Positions 50,547 through 58,923 of a stretch of DNA of 64,000 bases are shown one piece after another (position 1 is the stretch's first letter; every line of letters begins with the position of its first letter). Below the pieces are notes generated by a model. The model worked only from the letters and a program-made list of their open reading frames with translations. It made no database searches and was not told the DNA's origin. The stretch spans positions 1-64,000 of the forward strand of contig OZ220082.1 in the NCBI GenBank assembly GCA_964291475.2, read 5' to 3'. A program made the position numbers and the translations under genes. Origin of the DNA: DAOUKH01 sp964291475 (GTDB lineage Bacteria > Chloroflexota > Dehalococcoidia > SHYB01).

Positions 50547-51158
50547 ATGAACGCCAGACTAACCGCTACGATCGCCCTGCTTGCGGCGGCGCTGATGGTC
50601 CTTTCCGCCGCATGCGAGAGCACCCCGACTCGTCCGCCTCCCACTCCGACTAGTCCGCCTCCCACTCCGACCATCCCGCCTCCGACGCCGACTAGCCCGC
50701 CTCCCACTCCGACCATCCCGATTCCGGCTCCAACCGACACGCCGAGCGTTGGCGGAGGCAACGAGGAGGCGCTGGAACGGGCGCAGGCCGAGCTCGACAA
50801 GCACCGGGCCCTCTGGGAGGCGGGCCGCGCCGACGACTACTCGTTCGTGCTGGAGCCGATCTGCTTCTGCCCGCAAGACCTGCTGGACCCGGTCAGGATC
50901 ACCGTAGTGAACGGAACCGTCGCATCGGCGGTGTACGTCGATTCCGGCAAGGCGCCCGAGCACGACGGCTTCGGCCGGTACGTGACCATCGACGCCCTAT
51001 TCGACACGATCCAGGAAGGGATAGCCGAGAACGCCGCTGAGGTCACCGTCACCTACGATCCCGCACTCGGCTACCCGACGGATGCCACCATCGACTACGA
51101 CGCCAGAATGGCCGACGAGGAGTACCGGTTCATAGCCTCGGGCTACGCGGCGGAATAG
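50547..51158 (+). CDS. DUF6174-like lipoprotein with Pro-rich linker
   Basis: 203 aa from ATG 50547 (GGAGGGAGA upstream). A signal with Cys (LMVLSAACES) indicates a lipoprotein. It is followed by a Pro/Thr linker encoded by four 21-bp repeats, then a folded region. That region has HRALWEAGRADDYSFVLEPI, CFCPQDLLDPVRITVVNGTV and YVTIDALFDTIQEGIAENAA, matching the DUF6174 pattern in which a CxC pair precedes VxxVxVxNGxV. Function unknown; it is exposed outside the membrane. Confidence 0.75.
   Translation: MNARLTATIALLAAALMVLSAACESTPTRPPPTPTSPPPTPTIPPPTPTSPPPTPTIPIPAPTDTPSVGGGNEEALERAQAELDKHRALWEAGRADDYSFVLEPICFCPQDLLDPVRITVVNGTVASAVYVDSGKAPEHDGFGRYVTIDALFDTIQEGIAENAAEVTVTYDPALGYPTDATIDYDARMADEEYRFIASGYAAE
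50634..50717 (+). repeat. Four 21-bp tandem repeats (Pro/Thr linker)
   Basis: Units of CCGCCTCCCACTCCGAC plus a variable 4-nt end start at 50634, 50655, 50676 and 50697, and encode PPPTPTS/PPPTPTI. Copy number could vary by slippage and lengthen or shorten the linker. Confidence 0.9.
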
Positions 51159-51220
51159 CCCCCAGCGGGCGGGCGGCACACCGACTGCCCAAGCGCCACC
51201 GCCGCGGTTGGCGGCCTCGC

Positions 51221-51625
51221 CTAGGCGAAGGGGTTGAGCGCGGGGACTCCCGCCGGCTCGAAGTGCCGAACGTTACGGGTGACGACGGTGAGGCCATGCT
51301 CCAGCGCGGTGGCGGCGATGAGGAGGTCGGCGCCGTCGTGCCCGAGCGCCGCCGATAACTGTCCCCGGCGCCGTGCGGTGGCGGTGTCGATGGGGAGAAT
51401 GCGGTCGCCGTACCAGGCCAGCACACGGTCGAGCCAGAGGGCCAGCTCGTGGGCGAAGGGTGGGTCGCGCCGCTGCTGCTGCGTAATGCCCCGCTCTATC
51501 TCGCCCACGGTGACGACGCTGAGGTGCAAGTCCGCCGTACGCCGGCCCGTCATCCAGCGGACCACCTCGGGGTTGCGCTCGCGCCTGCGGAATGCCGACA
51601 GCACGTCGGTGTCAAGCAGGAACAT
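51221..51625 (-). CDS. vapC: VapC-type PIN-domain toxin
   Basis: 134 aa. The PIN fold acidic residues are visible: D near the start in FLLDTDVLSAFRRRERNPEV, E in SVVTVGEIERGITQQ, and D in GHDGADLLIAATALEHGLTV, then TRNVRHFEPAGV. These coordinate the metal that cleaves RNA (often tRNA). Its ATG overlaps the antitoxin stop (ATGA), a tight toxin-antitoxin arrangement. The FitB-like length and GEIERGI motif place it in the VapC/FitB branch. Confidence 0.9.
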   Translation of the reverse strand: MFLLDTDVLSAFRRRERNPEVVRWMTGRRTADLHLSVVTVGEIERGITQQQRRDPPFAHELALWLDRVLAWYGDRILPIDTATARRRGQLSAALGHDGADLLIAATALEHGLTVVTRNVRHFEPAGVPALNPFA

Positions 51626-51879
51626 CAGAAGTCCAGCGGCCGTGGAGGGACGGCCAGCCGGTCGAATTCCCGATCGTCCTGCGGGATGCTAAGGAGCAGT
51701 TCCCCCAGCGTGGGAGCGTCGGCCTTCTCCAACCGGCACAGCCGCTCGTACTCCTCCGCCGCAAGCACCACAACCGCAGGCTCGCCGCGCCGGGTCACGC
51801 GCTGAGGCTCGCCGGCGAGCGCGGCGTTGACCAGCGCGCTGAACTTGTTCTTCGCATCCTGTAGCGGCCATTCCATCAT
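51625..51879 (-). CDS. Phd/YefM-type antitoxin
   Basis: 84 aa. The N-terminal DNA-binding motif is MEWPLQDAKNKFSALVNAAL, followed by AGEPQRVTRRGEPAVVVLAA and EEYERLCRLEKADAPTLGEL. These fit the Phd/YefM fold. The C-terminus (LLLSIPQDDREFDRLAVPPR) is the disordered part that blocks VapC. It is probably transcribed first from the promoter at 51908-51937 and represses it. Its partial second copy lies at 47288-47363. Confidence 0.88.
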   Translation of the reverse strand: MMEWPLQDAKNKFSALVNAALAGEPQRVTRRGEPAVVVLAAEEYERLCRLEKADAPTLGELLLSIPQDDREFDRLAVPPRPLDF

Positions 51880-51885
51880 AGCGAC

Positions 51886-51937
51886 TCTAGCTAGATGATC
51901 TGGCTAGATTATAGCCTGGGCCGGAGTCTTCTTTCAA
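51886..51937 (-). promoter_or_regulatory. Promoter and operator of the Phd-VapC pair
   Basis: On the minus strand TTGAAA (51932-51937), an 18-bp spacer and TATAAT (51908-51913) form a good promoter, 29 bp before ATG 51879. The perfect palindrome TCTAGCTAGA at 51886-51895, with a second ATCTAGC 13 bp away, lies at the expected transcription start. That position fits autorepression. Confidence 0.65.
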
Positions 51938-52050
51938 CCTGCAACGCAAGCGGTGTTGTAGCCTATTCCCTGCCAACCCAGCCGTGGCGTTTCGGGTCCC
52001 GACGCGGCCGTGTGAGTTGGGTTGGCTGCGATCACATCCCGGCCCGTTTA

Positions 52051-52270
52051 CCTCACAATTCAGACAATCGCGCTCGCCACGATGATCCTCAGCACCGGCA
52101 GCCTCAAAGCGGCCAGACGCCGGCGTCCCTTTTCCTTTGTCGCGACACCTAGGACTGTGCGGTCTTGTTTTCCGCCGGTCGCTGCGACGCCATAACGCGG
52201 TGCTCCTTATGAGCTTATGGCATAGTATCTTCACACTCTATTGGTCACTATCGTCATAATTTGATAGCAT
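52051..52270 (+). promoter_or_regulatory. Upstream region shared with the FN3-like gene (copy Y)
   Basis: It has the same block order as 43574-43797: CCTCACAATTCAGA, GCGCTCGCCACGA, GCGGTCTTGTTTTCCGCC, ACGCGGTGCTCCTTATGAG, TTATGGCATAGTA and GATAGCATG. The rest of the 400-bp gap (51938-52050) is not obviously conserved. The shared TATGGCATAGTA is the best promoter candidate. Confidence 0.65.
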
Positions 52271-52279
52271 GGCGCCCCT

Positions 52280-55200
52280 ATGCCTAGACAGCTTCCCCAT
52301 ACAGAAAAGGCGCGGGGAACGGATCGAGAGGCATCGGAACAGCCTACCTCGATTGTCCGTCCGCCGACTCATCCGGCCATACTGCCGTTCGTCTTTCTGT
52401 CGGTCCTAATCGCTCTGCTAGCCGGCGCCTCAACCGTGTCCGCCCAAGGCGGACCTCCAGACACTCCAGATAAACCTGCTGGAAATGCAGTCTTCATTGG
52501 GGGCCTTGACCTGGAGTGGAACGACGTGGCCGGGGCCGACTCCTACGAGGTACAGCTGTTCACGAGCGGCCAATGGACTCTCTTGCCTGCGAACGGCGTG
52601 GAGATCGCCTTCTACGGGGCGGGAGCGATAATCAGCGAACTGGACCCAGGCGCCACGCTCTGGCTTCGGGTTCGGGCAAGGAACTCTCACGGGGCCTCGG
52701 ACTGGTCTAGCTATTTTCAATTGGCCTCCACGAGTCAGTACGAGCAGGGCCGACAATCCAGGCCTGACAACGTGGCGGCCAGCGGCGCCCCCGTCATAAC
52801 CGGCACGGCGGAAGTCGGAGAGACCCTGACGGTAGATACGGGGGCCATTGAGGACGATAACGGCCTGGACAGAGTAAAGTTCCGATTCCAATGGATCTCC
52901 AACAACGGAGGCACGGACACCGCTATCGCGGACGCCACGGACTCCAGCTACACCCTGGCGGCCGCCGACGAAGGCAACACCATCAAGGTGCGTGTGGACT
53001 TTACCGATAGGGGCGGGTATGCAGAGTCGCTGACCAGCGCCCCAACTGCATCAGTAACCTCTGCCGTAGAGGGGAGTAGCGGCGGAGAGACTCCTCAGAA
53101 CAGTCCCGCCACGGGAGCCCCGACAATAAACGGCACCGCCCAGGTGGGGGAGACGCTCACTGCCGACACTTCGGGAATCGCGGACAGCGACGGGCTGACC
53201 AACGTTTCCTACAGCTACCAGTGGATCGCTAATGACGGCAATTCGGACTCGAGCATCACTGACGCCACGGACTCCAGCTACACCCTGGCGGCCGCCGACG
53301 AGGGCAAGACCATCAAGGTGCGGGTGGACTTCACTGACGATGCCGGCAACGCCGAGACCCTTACCAGCGCGACCACGGGCGCGGTGGCCGGGGCACCGCT
53401 GCCCGTCAACCCGCTTGTGCCACCGGCGGCGCCATCGCGTCCCACCATTGAATCCGTCGCACACAACTCAGTCGCAATTGCGTGGGATGACCCAGGGGAC
53501 ACCAGCATCACCGGCTACCAGGTGCTCAGGCGGAACCCTGCAATCCACGACCCTGGCGTATTCGATGTCATCGAGGACGACACGGGCAATTCGGACACGA
53601 GGTATACGGACGCGACCGTGGCGCCGGAGACGAGGTACCGCTACCGGGTGAAGGCCCGCAACGCCCAAGGGCTGAGCGAGTGGTCCCAACCAGCAGCGGG
53701 GTTCAGTACCCCGGCGGAACCGACGACAACCAACACCGCGGCCACCGGGCTTCCAACGATAATGGGCACACCGCAGGTGGGTAAGACGCTGACGGCGGAC
53801 ACATCGGGGATTAGCGACACCAACGGGCTCAACAACGCGCAGTTCACTTATCAGTGGATACGCAACGACGGCAACTCGGACACGAGCATCTCCGGCGCGA
53901 CGGGGCAGACTTACACCCTGACACGGGACGACCAGGGGAACACTGTCAAGGTGAGCGTTTCGTTCACCGACGACGACGGGTACTCAGAGAGTTTGACGAG
54001 CGCCGCAACGGCGACCGTGGCCCAACCGCCTAACGCCGCTCCCTCAGGTCTCCCAACCATCACGGGCACGGCCGAGGTAGGTGAATCGCTGGCGGCGGAC
54101 ACATCGGAGATCAGCGACACCAACGGGCTCAACAACGTGCAGTTCGCTTACAAGTGGATGCGCAATGACGGCACGTCCGACGAGGACATCTCTGACGCCA
54201 CCGGGCAGACGTACACCCTGACTGACGACGACTCAGGTAAGGCCGTCAAGGTGCAAGTCAGTTTCACCGACGACGACGGGTACCCAGAGAGTTTGACCAG
54301 CGCTCCCTCAGGCACAGTGGCAGCGGTAGATGACCAGGAGCGCACATACGTTGAATTGAGCGGCGGCTCCTTCCACATGTGCGGTATCGCCACCGGCGGA
54401 TCGCTCCATTGCTGGGGGGAAGGCAATCGAGGTCAGATCGATCCACCCGCGGGTGAGTACAAGACGTTGGCATCAGGAAGCGCTCACACATGTGCCATCG
54501 CCACCGACGGTTCAATCTCTTGTTGGGGCTGGGACACATTTAGTCAGGCCACCCCTCCGGCAGGTACGTTCAAGTCCATCGCATCGCACTCGCGACACTC
54601 GTGCGCCATCGCCACGGACGACACGATTGCCTGCTGGGGATACGACAGCTTCCATCAAAACGCTTCGCCCGCCGGCACCTATAAGTCGATGGCCATCGGT
54701 TGGGAGCACACCTGTACCATCAAGACTGACGACACCATCGCCTGTTGGGGACTGAATGATCACGGAGAGGGCAACTTTCCTTCCGGATCGTACAAGGCGA
54801 TCGCGGCCGGTTTTGTTCATACGTGCGCCATAAAGGGTGATGATTCGATAATCTGCCGGGGAATGAACAACCGGGGTCAAACCGAAGCGCCTGCGGGCTC
54901 CTATGTGAGCATAAGCGCGGGCGACTATCACACCTGCGCCATCGCAACCGACGGCACCATTGCCTGCTGGGGTGATAGCCGCAGTGGCAAGATTGATGCG
55001 CCCGGGGGGACCTACAAGAGTCTCTTCGCGAGACGTTATCACACCTGCGCCATCGCAACCGACGACTCAGTTTCCTGCTGGGGGAGTAACAACGAAGGTC
55101 AAGCCGATGCACCCGCGGGAGCCTTCACCGCGACTGCTTTATCCGCGTACCACACTTGCGGCATTGCGACGGACGGCACGGTCAAGTGCTGGGGATGGAA

Positions 55201-56125
55201 CGTTGACGCCCGTTCCGACACGCCTACCGGCACTTACGAGTCCACAGCCATGGGCCGCGACCATACGTGCGCCATCGCCAGTGACGACACGATTGCCTGC
55301 TGGGGGTTAAACGAATTCGGTCAAACAGACGCTCCGGCGGGTACCTACCAGCAATTGGCGGCCGGCTTCGACCACACCTGCGCCATCGCAACCGACGACA
55401 CGATTAGCTGCTGGGGCTACGGTGGACACGGTCAGACCAACGCTCCTTCGGGTTCGTACCAGAGCATCGCGGCCGGCGATGACCACACCTGCGCCATTGC
55501 AACCGACGACACCATTACCTGTTGGGGATTGAGCGCAAACGGCCGCGCCGATGCACCCATGGGCACATACAAAGCGGTTGCCGCAGGCTCGGCTCATACC
55601 TGTGCCATCGCCACTGACGACACCATTACCTGCTGGGGAGACAACCGAGCGGGCCAGACCGACGCGCCTACAGGGACCTACCAAAGTATCAGCGCCGGGG
55701 ACGACCACTCCTGCGCCGTGGCCACGGACGGGAGCGTCGCCTGCTGGGGCAGCAATGAGTCCGGCAAGTCGAAGGGGGCCGATGGGACATTCCAGAGTGT
55801 TAGCCCCGGCGAGTTTCACACTTGCGCCATTGCAACGGACGGCACCATTGCGTGCTGGGGATATAACAAGTACGGTCAGACCGACGCACCTGCCGGGACC
55901 TATCGGAGCGTGAGCATTGGCGAGTTTCACACCTGCGCCGTAGCCACCGACAACACCGTTGTGTGCTGGGGCAACGAGCGGGGCGGCAGGTGCGATGCTC
56001 CTAACGGGACGTACCAGAGCATTGCAATCTATTCCGATCACACGGTGGCCATTGCCACGGACGGCACGCTTGTCGCCTGGCCCGGTCTGCCCGAAGGGGT
56101 GACCTGGGAAGACGGGGACGAATAG
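52280..56125 (+). CDS. Giant secreted protein: Ig-like/FN3 domains followed by 16 RCC1-type repeats
   Basis: 1281 aa from ATG 52280. ~33 polar residues precede a signal (LPFVFLSVLIALLAGASTVS, cut near SAQG). Residues ~60-160 form an FN3-like unit. Four units of the GTAEVGETLTVDTG..LDRVKFRFQWI..YTLAAADEGNTI type follow, with an FN3 unit between the second and third. From about residue 690, sixteen ~37-aa units repeat HTCAIATDDTIACWG plus GQTDAPAGTYxSIAAG. This is the RCC1/BNR-like beta-propeller pattern, and each unit but the last has two Cys. Such propellers bind proteins or glycans. The paired cysteines are probably extracellular disulfides. The Phd-VapC pair lies upstream on the other strand. 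Confidence 0.88.
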   Translation: MPRQLPHTEKARGTDREASEQPTSIVRPPTHPAILPFVFLSVLIALLAGASTVSAQGGPPDTPDKPAGNAVFIGGLDLEWNDVAGADSYEVQLFTSGQWTLLPANGVEIAFYGAGAIISELDPGATLWLRVRARNSHGASDWSSYFQLASTSQYEQGRQSRPDNVAASGAPVITGTAEVGETLTVDTGAIEDDNGLDRVKFRFQWISNNGGTDTAIADATDSSYTLAAADEGNTIKVRVDFTDRGGYAESLTSAPTASVTSAVEGSSGGETPQNSPATGAPTINGTAQVGETLTADTSGIADSDGLTNVSYSYQWIANDGNSDSSITDATDSSYTLAAADEGKTIKVRVDFTDDAGNAETLTSATTGAVAGAPLPVNPLVPPAAPSRPTIESVAHNSVAIAWDDPGDTSITGYQVLRRNPAIHDPGVFDVIEDDTGNSDTRYTDATVAPETRYRYRVKARNAQGLSEWSQPAAGFSTPAEPTTTNTAATGLPTIMGTPQVGKTLTADTSGISDTNGLNNAQFTYQWIRNDGNSDTSISGATGQTYTLTRDDQGNTVKVSVSFTDDDGYSESLTSAATATVAQPPNAAPSGLPTITGTAEVGESLAADTSEISDTNGLNNVQFAYKWMRNDGTSDEDISDATGQTYTLTDDDSGKAVKVQVSFTDDDGYPESLTSAPSGTVAAVDDQERTYVELSGGSFHMCGIATGGSLHCWGEGNRGQIDPPAGEYKTLASGSAHTCAIATDGSISCWGWDTFSQATPPAGTFKSIASHSRHSCAIATDDTIACWGYDSFHQNASPAGTYKSMAIGWEHTCTIKTDDTIACWGLNDHGEGNFPSGSYKAIAAGFVHTCAIKGDDSIICRGMNNRGQTEAPAGSYVSISAGDYHTCAIATDGTIACWGDSRSGKIDAPGGTYKSLFARRYHTCAIATDDSVSCWGSNNEGQADAPAGAFTATALSAYHTCGIATDGTVKCWGWNVDARSDTPTGTYESTAMGRDHTCAIASDDTIACWGLNEFGQTDAPAGTYQQLAAGFDHTCAIATDDTISCWGYGGHGQTNAPSGSYQSIAAGDDHTCAIATDDTITCWGLSANGRADAPMGTYKAVAAGSAHTCAIATDDTITCWGDNRAGQTDAPTGTYQSISAGDDHSCAVATDGSVACWGSNESGKSKGADGTFQSVSPGEFHTCAIATDGTIACWGYNKYGQTDAPAGTYRSVSIGEFHTCAVATDNTVVCWGNERGGRCDAPNGTYQSIAIYSDHTVAIATDGTLVAWPGLPEGVTWEDGDE

Positions 56126-56307
56126 CCACCGCGGAGAGCTGGCCCGCCGCCCCGGATGGCACCTGCCGCGAGGCGACCGCGTCCTCGACGTTCAGCACCG
56201 CTCGCGGCTAGACCAGATGGACGCGGCCCTCGGCGCCATCGGCCGGCGGCTGCATGTGACCGCGGCGGCCGCGGTAGACTCGAATCAGGCGACACTGGGT
56301 ACATGAA

Positions 56308-57225
56308 ATGAGCGACACTCCTCCGAACTACTACACTTTGCAAATCGAAGACTCTTGGGTTGAGTACCTGCGAACGAGGTTGCCGTACTCCTTCAATCGC
56401 GTAGAAGAAAAGGGGAACGGTCTATCCAGACACTTCGTGCTGTCAGAACCTGTATTGCTGACGGGGCTCCATGCAGCTGAGCGCCACAACTTTTGGAGAC
56501 GTGGCAACATCTATTACATGTCGGGAAAGCTCCTGGACTACTACTCGATGTCTCAAATCGGCGAGAGCTACCGAATGGCAGAGGTCGGGCAACTGCTGAC
56601 TAATTCCGGCACTTCGTCGTACATCTGGCCCAGCAATGCATTTGCCTTCTACAACTCGATGCAAATGGAGAAGGTCTGGGGATTCGCGCAAGACAATCAC
56701 TTGGACAGGGAACGAGTGATGATGACAACCGTCATATTGGCGGTGGAACTGTGTCTGAAGGCCATTGCGACTCATGCAACTCTTGGGGACAGGGGCTGCT
56801 TCAAGTTCAGCGCGGGACACGATGTCGTCAAGCTATACGAGGCTCTGCCTGAGTCGCTCCGAGACGAAATCGCGTCGGAATCCGAGGTGTTCGCCAAGGA
56901 GTACGTGGCATTCAGGGCGGAATCGGAGGCCGACATCCGGCGTATCTTCGGCCGGCGTACCTCGCAGCCACAGGCCCATCCCAAGAGGAAAGAGCAAGCT
57001 GAAACTGAATGGAATGAGTTAGCAAAGAGAATAAGGGAAAGCACCTACACGGCCTTCGTGAACAGCAACGATCCTGGCGTGGGCAACAAATACTTGCACG
57101 AAGGGTGGTTCCAGGAAGCCTTGGATCAGGTGAAGCTGATCGAGGGACCCGGCGACATCAGCCAGTACTTTCGGTATGCGCCCCATGAAGACAAGGACGA
57201 GCTGCCCACAGATCTCATACACTAG
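56308..57225 (+). CDS. Unknown protein with HEPN-like segment
   Basis: 305 aa, lower GC (~50-52%) than its neighbours. I do not recognise the whole protein. The segment MTTVILAVELCLKAIATHAT, then FKFSAGHDVVKLYEALPESL, resembles the helical HEPN fold (conserved E-LxLKA helix and GHDxxxLY). HEPN proteins are common in phage-defence and toxin-antitoxin systems. The catalytic Rx4-6H is not clearly present: HDVVKLY has the His, but an upstream Arg pairs poorly. The N-terminal half has aromatic-rich strands (DSWVEYLRTRLPYSFNRVEE). Its position beside tRNA-Ile and base composition suggest transfer. The ribosome-binding site is weak. Confidence 0.6.
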   Translation: MSDTPPNYYTLQIEDSWVEYLRTRLPYSFNRVEEKGNGLSRHFVLSEPVLLTGLHAAERHNFWRRGNIYYMSGKLLDYYSMSQIGESYRMAEVGQLLTNSGTSSYIWPSNAFAFYNSMQMEKVWGFAQDNHLDRERVMMTTVILAVELCLKAIATHATLGDRGCFKFSAGHDVVKLYEALPESLRDEIASESEVFAKEYVAFRAESEADIRRIFGRRTSQPQAHPKRKEQAETEWNELAKRIRESTYTAFVNSNDPGVGNKYLHEGWFQEALDQVKLIEGPGDISQYFRYAPHEDKDELPTDLIH

Positions 57226-57513
57226 ATTCTGCTGCTGGGGCGCTTCCTGTACGAGCATCTCTTCCCCGTAACTCCGTCGGGCAATCGTGGACCCCGTTCT
57301 GGGTTTCCCATTCGGGTTTGACCCGCCCATCAGGAGGTACTTTGCCCGGATGGATAGTGCACATTAGGACATAGCGGCACTAGAAGAAGCTGCTCGACTC
57401 CCACGCCCCCAAGGAGGCGCCCCCCAGGCGAGCGCGTCCCGTGACAGCCCCTTTGGGGGAGGGACCTCCGCTGAAGTCGCCCTCAATGACGGGGTTCGGA
57501 AATCGGTACAAGT
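57226..57513. other. Gene-free gap between the HEPN-like gene and tRNA-Ile
   Basis: No coding region or clear repeat is supported in 288 bp. A hairpin-like stretch (CCCCTTTGGGGGAGGG) lies at 57450-57465. I saw no direct repeat of the tRNA 3' end, so I cannot call an attachment site. Confidence 0.55.
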
Positions 57514-57590
57514 TGGTGGGCGATCGTGGACTCGAACCACGGACCCCAGTCTTATCAGGACTGTGCTCTGACCGCCTGAGCTAATCGCCC
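57514..57590 (-). tRNA. tRNA-Ile (GAU) with encoded CCA
   Basis: The minus strand folds into a full cloverleaf: acceptor GGGCGAT/ATCGCCC, D stem GCTC/GAGC, anticodon stem CAGTC/GACTG with loop CTGATAA (anticodon GAT at 57554-57556), five-base variable loop and T stem CGTGG/CCACG with loop TTCGAGT. The discriminator is A at 57517, followed by encoded CCA at 57514-57516. There is no intron. It is not followed by tRNA-Ala or rRNA, unlike many tRNA-Ile(GAU) genes. Confidence 0.96.
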
Positions 57591-57611
57591 GAGAGGGAAC
57601 GGGAGTCTTCG

Positions 57612-57641
57612 AGTCTAGGACGCCACACCTGTTGGTGTCAA
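57612..57641 (-). promoter_or_regulatory. Promoter for tRNA-Ile
   Basis: On the minus strand TTGACA (57636-57641), an 18-bp spacer and TAGACT (57612-57617) lie 21 bp before the mature 5' end. Confidence 0.7.
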
Positions 57642-57747
57642 GGAAACGGCGTCGGCGCGGGGGCGCCGGCACCGGCGTCCGGGGCGCTGCCGATCGCGCC
57701 GTGAGCCTCTATACTGTCCGGGCGCGCGCCGCGCGGGAGGCTTAGGC

Positions 57748-58923
57748 ATGGAGTTCCGTTTCACCGCCGAGGAAGATGCGTTCCGGGCCGAGGTCCGCGA
57801 CTTCATCCACAAGGAGACGCCGGAGCCGCTCCGCAACAGCGGCGGGGGCGAGAGCAGCTTTTCGACCAAGAACTGGCCGCACACGCTGGAGTTCCGCAAG
57901 AAGCTGGGCAAACGGGGCTGGATCGGCATCTCGTGGCCCAAGGAGTACGGCGGCCTCGGCGAGTCGCTGGTCAAGCAGGCCATCCTGAAGGAAGAGCTCT
58001 CCTACTGGCGCGCCCCGATGCTCGACGCGCAGGCCTACCAGCTCGGCCCCTCGCTCATCGTCCACGGCACCGAGGACCAGAAGAAGCGTTATCTCCCCGG
58101 CATCGCCTCCGCGGAGGACGTCTGGTGCCAGGGCTTCTCCGAGCCCAACTCCGGCTCCGACCTCGCCTCCCTGCAGACGCGCGCCGACATCGACGGCGAC
58201 GAGTTCGTGATCAACGGGCAGAAGATCTGGACCTCCGGCGCCCACCTCGCCGAGTACATCCACCTGCTCGCCCGCACCGACCCCGAGGCCCCCAAGCACC
58301 GCGGCATCTCATATTTCCTGTTCTCGATGAAGACGCCCGGCGTCACCGTCAAGCCGATCCGGCAGGCCAACGACGGCGAGGGCTTCAACGAGGTCTACTT
58401 CGACAACGTCCGTATCCCCAAGGACTCCATCTTCGGCGAACTGAACCGCGGCTGGTACGTGGCCACGACGACGCTCGACTTCGAGCGCTCCAACGTCGCC
58501 GGCGCCGCCGGGGCGCAGCGCAACCTCGACGACCTCGTCGCCTACTGCACCGAGACGACGCGCCTCGGCGAGCGGCTCATCGACCGCCCCGACGTCCGCT
58601 ACCGGCTAGCCGAGGCCGCCGTCGAGATCCAGGTCGCGCGGATGCTCTCCTACCGCGTGCTGTCGCTGCAGGCCAGCGGCGGGGTGCCCAACATGGAGGC
58701 CTCGCTCGCCAAGCTCTTCTCGACCGACGTCTCGCACCGGCTCGCCATCCGCGGCATGGAGATCCTCGGGCTCACCGGGCAGCTTCACGGGGGCGGACAG
58801 CGAGCCCCGATGAACGGGCTCCGGCTGTCGCACTACCTCTCGACGATGTGCAGCGTCGGCGGCGGGTCGCAGGAGATCCAGCGCAACATCATCGCCACCC
58901 GCGGACTGGGCCTGCCCCGCTAG
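57748..58923 (+). CDS. Acyl-CoA dehydrogenase
   Basis: 391 aa. It oxidises an acyl-CoA to the trans-2-enoyl form with FAD and passes electrons to ETF. N-terminal helix domain: FRFTAEEDAFRAEVRDFIHK. Middle beta domain: GFSEPNSGSDLASLQTRADI and INGQKIWTSGAHLAEYIHLL. C-terminal helices end with SVGGGSQEIQRNIIATRGLG, the usual FAD-adenine/family tail. A TATACT -10 lies at 57710-57715. The exact chain-length specificity is unknown. Its stop shares CTAG with the convergent MFS gene (58920-58923). Confidence 0.93.
   Translation: MEFRFTAEEDAFRAEVRDFIHKETPEPLRNSGGGESSFSTKNWPHTLEFRKKLGKRGWIGISWPKEYGGLGESLVKQAILKEELSYWRAPMLDAQAYQLGPSLIVHGTEDQKKRYLPGIASAEDVWCQGFSEPNSGSDLASLQTRADIDGDEFVINGQKIWTSGAHLAEYIHLLARTDPEAPKHRGISYFLFSMKTPGVTVKPIRQANDGEGFNEVYFDNVRIPKDSIFGELNRGWYVATTTLDFERSNVAGAAGAQRNLDDLVAYCTETTRLGERLIDRPDVRYRLAEAAVEIQVARMLSYRVLSLQASGGVPNMEASLAKLFSTDVSHRLAIRGMEILGLTGQLHGGGQRAPMNGLRLSHYLSTMCSVGGGSQEIQRNIIATRGLGLPR

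Noticed and set aside
57226..57513. Attachment site or second tRNA beside tRNA-Ile
   Set aside because: No direct repeat of the tRNA 3' end and no second cloverleaf was found. The short AATCGTGGACCCCG similarity to the T-arm is too brief.
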